A stretch of 64,000 bases of DNA, taken from the NCBI RefSeq assembly GCF_004005965.1, contig NZ_SACY01000001.1, positions 434,001 to 498,000 of the forward strand. Direction: 5' to 3'. Made by a program: the position numbers and the translations under genes. Below, piece after piece: positions 46,338 through 52,967 of this stretch. The notes under the pieces are model-generated. The model ran no database searches. It was not told the origin of the DNA and saw only the letters and a program-made list of their open reading frames with translations. Source of the stretch: Sandaracinomonas limnophila (GTDB lineage Bacteria; Bacteroidota; Bacteroidia; Cytophagales; Spirosomataceae). Numbering within the stretch: position 1 is the first letter of the stretch; the number at the start of each line of letters is the position of its first letter.

Positions 46338-46922
46338 TTAACGAAGGGCTAATTTTATTAAATCTTCTATAGAACACGATGGATTATTTTTCAAAATCAA
46401 ATCAATACTCTTTTCAGCAGAACTTTTAGGAATTCCTAAAGTTACTAAGGCTGCTAATGCTTCTTGTCTTACCAAACTTGAACTTCCTTTTGGAAGATCT
46501 ACATTTGCTAAAAGGCTATCTTTCTTTGATTTATCTTTTAATTCTAAAATAATTCTTTGCGCAGTTTTTGAACCAATCCCTTTAATGGATTGAATCATTG
46601 TAACATTTTCATTTGCAATCCCAGCTCTAATTTCCTCTGCAGAAAATGAAGATAACATAACTAAAGCTGTGCTTAAACCTACTCCTGAAACAGAAATCAA
46701 ATCTAAAAACATATTTTTTTCATTCAAATCAGAAAATCCCACTAAAGTGTGAGCATCTTCTTTAATTTGCAAATGTGTAAATAGTTTTATAGCCTCTTCT
46801 CCTTCTTTGAGGGCATCAAAAGTTTGTAAAGAAATTTTGCACTCATATCCAACCCCATTAACATCAATGATCACTTGGGTTCTATCTTTATAAGCTAATT
46901 TACCTTTTAAATAAGCAATCAT
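46338..46922 (-). CDS. ruvA: Holliday junction DNA helicase subunit RuvA
   Basis: Tetrameric junction-binding protein that works with RuvB in branch migration. The 194 residues show the N-terminal OB fold (MIAYLKGKLAY ... VIIDVNGVGYE), two helix-hairpin-helix motifs (LISVSGVGLSTALVML and SIKGIGSKTAQRIILELKDK) and the C-terminal domain III (about 148-194) that contacts RuvB. It starts one base before the end of the transglycosylase gene and precedes sprA by 21 bases. Confidence 0.96.
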   Translation of the reverse strand: MIAYLKGKLAYKDRTQVIIDVNGVGYECKISLQTFDALKEGEEAIKLFTHLQIKEDAHTLVGFSDLNEKNMFLDLISVSGVGLSTALVMLSSFSAEEIRAGIANENVTMIQSIKGIGSKTAQRIILELKDKSKKDSLLANVDLPKGSSSLVRQEALAALVTLGIPKSSAEKSIDLILKNNPSCSIEDLIKLALR

Positions 46923-46923
46923 A

Positions 46924-48342
46924 TTAAGAAATTCTAAGTTTCATACCAGGTTTAATAACAAGGGTACGCAATCGATTTAATTGCTTTAATTTTTTCATTG
47001 TAAGTCCATCATATTTTGCTACGATATCCGACAAGGTATCTCCTGGCTTAACTTTATGAAATTTAACTTTTTTCTTAGAACTTTTGGGAGCAACATATTG
47101 ACTGATTAATTCGGATGATTTTTTAATGGAATCATTTTTGGCTAATTCTTCAACCGTAATCCAATTTTTCTCTAAAACCCAAATTAATTGGCCTTTTCTA
47201 ACCTTATTTCTGCGTATGTGGTTAATCCGTTTTAAATCAAATAAACTAATATCAAATTTTCTAGCAACTTCATAGATATTCTCTCCCTTTTTTACCTTAT
47301 AACGTACTTTTTCAAAATGTAAAACTTTTGTTAAGCTAGTAGCCAATCCTTTTCCGTCGCTTGATGCAGAATCTAATATTGCCTGACGATTTGCTTTTAT
47401 GAATTCTGATTTAAATTTTGGAATTCTTAAAACATAATTTTTAGAATTTTGAGGCAAGAAATTTGTTAAAATTTGTGGATTTAAATGTTTTAAAGTATCT
47501 AATCCAAACCCTGACAATTGTGTAAATGTTGCTAAGTTTTTATATCCTGAAACAATAAGCGTATCGGAAGGAATAAAATAATTCTCTTTTTCGGGATGAA
47601 TTGCATAGTCCCAATTGTAATTCATCATGTAGGTGATTGCTATAAATTGAGGAACGTAAGCGCGAGTTTGCTTAGGTAGACAATTATAAATATCCCAGAA
47701 AGTATCTCCTTTACAATTTCGAATTGCCCTTTTTACATTACCCATACCTGTGTTATAGGCTGCTAAAACTAAATGCCAATCACCGAAAATACTATACAAT
47801 CTCCGCATATATTTACAAGCGGCTTCCGTTGCTCTTTCTGGATCAAATCGCTCATCAATCAAAGGATCAACTCGTAAACCAAAATCCTTTGTGGCTGTAT
47901 AAGGCATAAATTGCCATAAACCTCCTGCCCCTTTATTTGAAAGTGCTCGTGGATCTAAGCCAGATTCGATCAAGGACAAATACTTTAATTCATCAGGCAA
48001 ATTGTATTGCTTCAAATACTTTTCATACAAAGGAAAATATAAATCCCTCTTTTCAAGCATTCTTTGAGTAAACTCTGATTTTTTAAATGCAAAATATTCA
48101 ACAAACTGATGTGTTTGAAAATTATAATCCAAAGGAATTTGATTATTCATCTGTTTCAAACGTGCTTGAATAATTCCAGGATCAATCATCCAATTTGTTG
48201 GTCCTCCCTGTTCCACTTGGGCGAGTGAGTCAATTACTTTTGAATCTAATATAGGTTGATAGGAATTCCATACTTGTGCCTTTGCATTTTGCAAAAACAG
48301 CAAATAAAAAAATAGCCCAAAAAAATATTTAAAATTCTTCAT
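46924..48342 (-). CDS. Lytic transglycosylase with two LysM domains (MltD-like)
   Basis: Exported peptidoglycan lyase of 472 residues. A signal peptide (about 1-22) is followed by an SLT domain (about 105-260) with Glu126 in SLIESGLDP, the GAGGLWQFMPYTA segment and AAYNTGMGNV, then two LysM domains (about 347-391 and 428-471) for glycan binding. It may open the cell wall for SprA assembly, since both genes share a transcription unit; that link is inference. Its start overlaps the gatA stop by one base. Confidence 0.94.
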   Translation of the reverse strand: MKNFKYFFGLFFYLLFLQNAKAQVWNSYQPILDSKVIDSLAQVEQGGPTNWMIDPGIIQARLKQMNNQIPLDYNFQTHQFVEYFAFKKSEFTQRMLEKRDLYFPLYEKYLKQYNLPDELKYLSLIESGLDPRALSNKGAGGLWQFMPYTATKDFGLRVDPLIDERFDPERATEAACKYMRRLYSIFGDWHLVLAAYNTGMGNVKRAIRNCKGDTFWDIYNCLPKQTRAYVPQFIAITYMMNYNWDYAIHPEKENYFIPSDTLIVSGYKNLATFTQLSGFGLDTLKHLNPQILTNFLPQNSKNYVLRIPKFKSEFIKANRQAILDSASSDGKGLATSLTKVLHFEKVRYKVKKGENIYEVARKFDISLFDLKRINHIRRNKVRKGQLIWVLEKNWITVEELAKNDSIKKSSELISQYVAPKSSKKKVKFHKVKPGDTLSDIVAKYDGLTMKKLKQLNRLRTLVIKPGMKLRIS

Positions 48343-49742
48343 TAAACTAATTCCTTACTTAATGCTACTATTTGTTTTTCATCAAAAGCCTTACCCATAA
48401 TTTGAAAACCCATTGGCATACCTGAATCATCGTTTCCCATTGGAATAGAAATAGCAGGTAATCCTGTAACGTTTGCTTGAACGGTAAATAGGTCACCTAA
48501 ATACATCTGAATGGGATCTAAGGTTTTTTCTCCAATCGAATAAGCTGTTGATGAGGTCGTAGGAGAAATTATAAAATCACAATCTTTCAAAATAGTATCT
48601 GTGTAATCCTTAATCAATCTTCTAACCTTTTGTGCTTTTGTATAATAGGCATCAAAATAATCTGCACTTAACACAAAAGTTCCTAACATAATACGTCGCT
48701 TAACCTCCTCTCCAAAGCCTTCAGATCGTGTTTTTTTGTACATATCTATTAGATTGTGTGGATTTTGCGTTCTATGCCCAAATTTCACACCATCAAATCT
48801 TGACAAATTAGAACTTGATTCAGCTGTGGTCAAAACGTAATAAGTCGGTAATAATTGTTCCAAATAAGGAAAATCAACTGCTTTAACTTCATAACCCAAA
48901 CTCTTCAATTGCTCCAAGCGATCAAAAAAAGCATTTTTAATTTCAGGTTGTAAACTTGAATGCTCAACTATTTCCTTAATATATGCTACTTTCTGTGTTT
49001 TTGTATAATTTCTTGCTGTTTCAAAAAGTGTACTATCGTTTCCATCTTCCCCAGCAATTACCTCCATAACCAGGTCCAAATCCGAAACAAACTTTCCCAT
49101 TGGACCTATCGTATCAAATGATGAGGCATAAGCAATTAAACCCCAACGAGAAACTTTGCCATAAGTTGGTTTTAATCCAGCAACACCACAAAAAGCAGCT
49201 GGCATTCGAATAGACCCACCAGTATCCGTGCCTAGAGAGACCTGACACATATCTGCTTGCACGGCTACAGCAGAACCACCAGATGAACCTCCTGCAACTT
49301 TAGATTGATTTTGAAAATTCAAAACGGGTCCATAAGCTGAATTTTCATTGGTAGAGCCCATTCCAAACTCATCGCAATTTTGGCGACCAATAATAATTGC
49401 ATCCTCATCCAACAATCGTTGAACAGCTGTTGCCGAAAAAGTAGATTTAAAGGTATTTAAGATTTTGGAACCTGCGTAAGAATGATGGTTCTCGTAGCAA
49501 AGTAAATCCTTAATTCCCACTACCATTCCTGCTAATTTACCTGCTGTTCCTGACTTTATTTTATTATCTACCTCTTTTGCACGTTGCTTCGCTTCATCAC
49601 CATATACCTCCAAAAATGCATTTAAATTTTTATTATTTAACTCAATTCTATTTAAAAAAGATTCAACTACCTCCAAACAGCTTATAGAACCTTGGAATAA
49701 TTGCTTGCGTAATTCAGTATAAGGAACAGGAATATAATTCAT
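48342..49742 (-). CDS. gatA: Asp-tRNA(Asn)/Glu-tRNA(Gln) amidotransferase subunit A
   Basis: Amidase subunit that supplies ammonia for Gln-tRNA or Asn-tRNA formation. By the ATG at 49742 the product has 466 residues; a TTG at 49790 lies inside the tatA terminator and is rejected. Catalytic triad features are VGIKDLL (Lys), the GGSSGGSAVAVQ loop (cis-Ser) and GTDTGGSIRMPAAFCG (nucleophile Ser), with the C-terminal GLPAISIPMG. It is the first gene of the unit gatA-mltD-ruvA-sprA. GatB and GatC are not in the window. Confidence 0.95.
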   Translation of the reverse strand: MNYIPVPYTELRKQLFQGSISCLEVVESFLNRIELNNKNLNAFLEVYGDEAKQRAKEVDNKIKSGTAGKLAGMVVGIKDLLCYENHHSYAGSKILNTFKSTFSATAVQRLLDEDAIIIGRQNCDEFGMGSTNENSAYGPVLNFQNQSKVAGGSSGGSAVAVQADMCQVSLGTDTGGSIRMPAAFCGVAGLKPTYGKVSRWGLIAYASSFDTIGPMGKFVSDLDLVMEVIAGEDGNDSTLFETARNYTKTQKVAYIKEIVEHSSLQPEIKNAFFDRLEQLKSLGYEVKAVDFPYLEQLLPTYYVLTTAESSSNLSRFDGVKFGHRTQNPHNLIDMYKKTRSEGFGEEVKRRIMLGTFVLSADYFDAYYTKAQKVRRLIKDYTDTILKDCDFIISPTTSSTAYSIGEKTLDPIQMYLGDLFTVQANVTGLPAISIPMGNDDSGMPMGFQIMGKAFDEKQIVALSKELV

Positions 49743-49766
49743 CAAAACAGGGACTATTTTAAACAC

Positions 49767-49796
49767 AAAAGCATAGTTGAATTTCTCCAACTATGC
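49767..49796 (-). terminator. Rho-independent terminator after tatA
   Basis: Nine-pair stem GCATAGTTG / CAACTATGC with an eight-base loop, followed on the minus strand by four T. It lies between tatA and gatA, so gatA needs its own promoter in about 25 bases or depends on read-through. Confidence 0.8.
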
Positions 49797-49816
49797 ATTT
49801 ATCAAAACAAAAATGA

Positions 49817-50023
49817 TTATTTTTTTGTCTCGTCTAATTCTTTATTAATTTGATCTTTCACTTCATTTTTAGCATCGTTAAATTCACGAATACCCTTGCC
49901 TAAGCCCTTCATTAATTCAGGTAATTTCTTTCCACCAAAGAATAATAATAAGGCAAGACCTATCAAAATCATTTCGCTTCCGCCCATGTTTCCCAAAAAC
50001 AATAATATACTTGCTAAGTTCAT
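49817..50023 (-). CDS. tatA: Sec-independent protein translocase TatA/TatE
   Basis: Pore-forming subunit of the twin-arginine translocase, 68 residues. One transmembrane helix (about 18-34) is followed by the hinge GGKKLPEL and the amphipathic helix MKGLGKGIREF, then a charged C-terminus. The extra N-terminal stretch of about 15 mostly apolar residues is typical of Bacteroidota TatA. TatB and TatC are not here. Confidence 0.93.
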   Translation of the reverse strand: MNLASILLFLGNMGGSEMILIGLALLLFFGGKKLPELMKGLGKGIREFNDAKNEVKDQINKELDETKK

Positions 50024-50078
50024 TTTATTTTAAATTTAAATTATGTAAAGTTATTAAAAAAAATCCAATTTAAAGGCA

Positions 50079-50489
50079 TTATTCTCTAGTTTTTGCAAAT
50101 TCATCCACCTCTTGTTTGATAGAATTGAATAACCAAAGAACAAGTGCCAAATCATCTGTAAAACCAATTAATGGCAACACATCTGGTATAAAATCAAATG
50201 GCGATACGAAATAAGCCAAAACTGCCAAAATCTTTATCAGGGTCTTGGTGGGTATTTTACGATAAGTCCCTTGAATGTAGGCTTTAATCATCTCAGAAAA
50301 CAACAAAACGTAATGATTTAAAAGATTAACAATGGTCATGTTTTTTTCAGAGGCCAATTCAGCAACTTTTTCTACACTAACTTTGACCAATTTCAACATA
50401 CCAAGTTTATCATTTTTCAACAATACCTCTCCTTTTTCCAAGGCTTCTTTGAAGTATTTTGATTCAATAACGCGGTCTAATAGTTTCAT
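50079..50489 (-). CDS. YkvA family protein (DUF1232)
   Basis: The 136-residue product carries a C-terminal DUF1232 domain (about 83-125) with the hallmark YFVSPFDFIPDVLPLIGFTDD forming a helical hairpin in the membrane or at its surface; the N-terminal half is helical and charged. The ATG at 50489 is chosen because an upstream in-frame start would run into the divergent mdh gene. Function is unknown. It lies 55 bases upstream of tatA on the same strand. Confidence 0.88.
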   Translation of the reverse strand: MKLLDRVIESKYFKEALEKGEVLLKNDKLGMLKLVKVSVEKVAELASEKNMTIVNLLNHYVLLFSEMIKAYIQGTYRKIPTKTLIKILAVLAYFVSPFDFIPDVLPLIGFTDDLALVLWLFNSIKQEVDEFAKTRE

Positions 50490-50536
50490 AGTATCACAGA
50501 ATAAAAATAAATATAACAATTTATTCCCATTATTAT

Positions 50537-50544
50537 TATTTTTG
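50537..50544 (+). promoter_or_regulatory. -7 promoter element TATTTTTG before mdh
   Basis: Exact TAnnTTTG match, 33 bases before the mdh ATG, giving a leader of about 28 bases. No -33 TTG at the expected distance. Confidence 0.5.
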
Positions 50545-50577
50545 TGAATTGAAAAATTTTTTAAATACATATAAACA

Positions 50578-51513
50578 ATGAAAATAACTGTAGTTGGAGC
50601 AGGTGCAGTAGGTGCAACTTGTGCAGACAACATTGCCAGAAAAGAATTGGCAGATGAAGTAGTATTATTAGATATTAAAGAAGGTATTGCTGAAGGAAAA
50701 ACATTAGATATGTTCCAATGCGCTTCTTTGATGGGTTTCGACACAAAATTAATCGGTTCTACAAACGATTATTCTAAAACAGCAAACTCAGATGTTGTTG
50801 TAATTACTTCTGGTTTACCAAGAAAACCAGGTATGACACGCGAAGAATTAATTGGTGTTAATGCAGGTATCGTAAAAAGTGTTGTTGAAAACATCTTAAA
50901 ATACTCTAAAAACCCAATTATTGTTATCATTTCAAATCCAATGGATACCATGACGTATCTTGCAAAATCAGTAGCAGGATTAGACAAGCACCGTATCATC
51001 GGAATGGGCGGAACTTTAGATTCAGCTCGATTTAAGTGTTATTTATCAAAAGCAATGGATGTTTCTATCAATGATATTTCTGGAACAGTTATTGGTGGAC
51101 ATGGCGACACTACAATGATTCCTTTAACTCGTTTAGCTACATACAACGGAGTACCGGTTTCTCAATTCTTAGATGCAGATACTTTACAAAAAGTTGCTGC
51201 TGATACAATGGTAGGTGGTGCGACTTTAACAGGTTTATTAGGTACTTCAGCTTGGTATGCTCCTGGTGCTGCTGGTGCTGCATTAGTAGAAGCTATCGTT
51301 CGTGATGAGAAAAAAATCATGGCTTGTTGTGTTTCTCTTGATGGAGAATACGGACAAAAGGATATTTGCTTAGGCGTTCCAGTTGTTTTAGGTAAAAACG
51401 GTTGGGAAAAAATCGTTGATTATAAATTAACTGACGACGAGCAAGCTGCATTCAATAAATCTGCAGATGCAGTAAGAAACATGAATGCGGTGTTGGATAC
51501 GCTTTCTCTTTAA
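50578..51513 (+). CDS. mdh: Malate dehydrogenase
   Basis: NAD-dependent malate/oxaloacetate conversion in the citric acid cycle, cytoplasmic. The 311 residues are of the LDH-like MDH type: GAGAVGATCAD (7-17) for NAD, PRKPGMTREEL with substrate-binding arginines, ISNPMDTMTYLA, and the catalytic histidine in GGHGDTTMIPL. The C-terminus ends with MNAVLDTLSL. Its stop codon is immediately followed by the heptamer repeat element at 51514. Confidence 0.96.
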   Translation: MKITVVGAGAVGATCADNIARKELADEVVLLDIKEGIAEGKTLDMFQCASLMGFDTKLIGSTNDYSKTANSDVVVITSGLPRKPGMTREELIGVNAGIVKSVVENILKYSKNPIIVIISNPMDTMTYLAKSVAGLDKHRIIGMGGTLDSARFKCYLSKAMDVSINDISGTVIGGHGDTTMIPLTRLATYNGVPVSQFLDADTLQKVAADTMVGGATLTGLLGTSAWYAPGAAGAALVEAIVRDEKKIMACCVSLDGEYGQKDICLGVPVVLGKNGWEKIVDYKLTDDEQAAFNKSADAVRNMNAVLDTLSL

Positions 51514-51599
51514 TTGTTAATTGTTAATTGTTAATTGTTAATTGTTAATTGTTAATTATAAATTTATATAACCTATAATTAACAATTAACAATTAACAA
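51514..51599. repeat. TTGTTAA heptamer array with inverted arm between mdh and ABC permease gene
   Basis: Six perfect TTGTTAA copies (51514-51555), a 23-base AT spacer, then three perfect TTAACAA copies (51579-51599). The element begins at the base after the mdh stop and ends at the base before the stop of the convergent gene. In RNA from either strand it can fold into a 21-base stem and may act as a two-way 3' end structure. The design is the same as at 29101-29218. Confidence 0.95.
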
Positions 51600-52838
51600 T
51601 TATTTTGCTCTAATCGCTATTACAGGATCCAATTTAGCTGCAAACCAAGCAGGAATAATTCCAGATAGAACTCCAATAATACTTGAAATCACTAAACCTT
51701 TTGCCATATTGGCAATACTTAAACTCATAGGTAAAAATTCTTGAGGGATAAGTGTTATCATAAACACCAAAAATAATCCCACTACTCCACCTATCAAGCT
51801 TAAAAATACTGCTTCAAATAAAAATTGAAACAATATAAAATAGTTTTTAGCCCCTAATGACTTTTGAATTCCAATAATATTTGTCCTTTCCTTAACTGAA
51901 ACAAACATAATATTTGCGATTCCAAATCCTCCAACTAATAAGGAAAATCCAGCTATTAAAGCACCTGCTAAATTTAAAGTGGTAAAAATGGAATCAAAAA
52001 ATTGATTCATACCATCCAATCTATTGATGGAAAAATTTGCTTCTTCCTTTGGTTTTAAGGAACGTAAACTTCGTAATAAACCAATGATTTCAGCCTCTAA
52101 TTCTTCCTGGTGGCTATCATTATCGAAAGCCTTAAATCCAAAATCTGCAGAAGGTTGAAATTTTTGAAAAGACTTGGCAAACGTTGTATAAGGAATAAAA
52201 ACCTTTTCATCAGGTGAACCTCCCATAGATAAACCATCCTCCCCTTTGCGTTCCAAAATTCCAATAACTTGAAATTTAATCCCATTTAATTGGATCGTGT
52301 TACCAATTGCAGGAAGACCATTAAACAAATTTTCTGCAACTTTAGCACCAATTATAACTACATTTAAACCATTTTCGGATTCAATTGGTAAAAAGTATCT
52401 TCCAGTAAAAACCGGAATAGAAGTAATTTGATTGTAGTCATAAGAAGCACTGTTCAAATTAACTGTCATACTACTACTCCCATTAGAAACATTAATGGTT
52501 CGACCTCCATCAATTATTGCAACGGCAGAAGCTTTAGTTAAATTTTCTTTCAAATACTTAAATTCTGAATATTTCATTTCAGGTCTATTTAAATATTTCC
52601 ACCATGGATAATTATTCGACATAATCCAAGGCCATTTTCCTACATAGATAACTCCAGTTCCAGCGAATGAATCTATGTCGTCCCGAATTTTTTTGTTTAA
52701 AGAATCAACTGCAGTAAAAACCGCCACAATAGCAAAAATACCTACACTTACTCCTAAAAGAGACAAGGTGGTGCGCATTACATTGGACTTTAAAGCTTGA
52801 TATGCGAAAACTAGACTTTCAAAAATTTGTCGAAGCAC
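51600..52838 (-). CDS. MacB/FtsX-type ABC transporter permease
   Basis: Integral membrane permease of the MacB family, 412 residues. There is one N-terminal transmembrane helix (about 22-45, TTLSLLGVSVGIFAIVAVF), a large periplasmic MacB core domain (about 50-265) and three C-terminal helices (about 285-310, 335-360 and 375-400) of the FtsX domain, ending PAWFAAKLDPVIAIRAK. Such permeases export peptides or lipoproteins with an ATPase; no ATPase gene is next to it. The start codon is GTG at 52838; a TATCCTTG just before it might instead be a promoter for an internal start. Confidence 0.87.
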   Translation of the reverse strand: MLRQIFESLVFAYQALKSNVMRTTLSLLGVSVGIFAIVAVFTAVDSLNKKIRDDIDSFAGTGVIYVGKWPWIMSNNYPWWKYLNRPEMKYSEFKYLKENLTKASAVAIIDGGRTINVSNGSSSMTVNLNSASYDYNQITSIPVFTGRYFLPIESENGLNVVIIGAKVAENLFNGLPAIGNTIQLNGIKFQVIGILERKGEDGLSMGGSPDEKVFIPYTTFAKSFQKFQPSADFGFKAFDNDSHQEELEAEIIGLLRSLRSLKPKEEANFSINRLDGMNQFFDSIFTTLNLAGALIAGFSLLVGGFGIANIMFVSVKERTNIIGIQKSLGAKNYFILFQFLFEAVFLSLIGGVVGLFLVFMITLIPQEFLPMSLSIANMAKGLVISSIIGVLSGIIPAWFAAKLDPVIAIRAK

Positions 52839-52928
52839 AAGGATAAATTAAATTTTCCTAAATTACACAGATTGTTTTAAAGTTTTGAAAAATTCGGATA
52901 AAAGTACATATACAAGGCTAAGTGGATG

Positions 52929-52936
52929 TATCTTTG
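52929..52936 (+). promoter_or_regulatory. -7 promoter element TATCTTTG
   Basis: Exact TAnnTTTG match, 31 bases before the ATG of the FAD/Fe-S oxidoreductase gene. Same octamer as before ychF and the Ldh2-type gene. Confidence 0.55.
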
Positions 52937-52967
52937 TAAGATTGGAGAATAATTAATAATTTATTTA

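Noticed and set aside
50490-50744. Longer start of the DUF1232 gene reaching into mdh
   Set aside because: The added 85 residues are antisense to the conserved NAD-binding start of mdh and have low-complexity Asn runs; the ATG at 50489 gives a normal protein.
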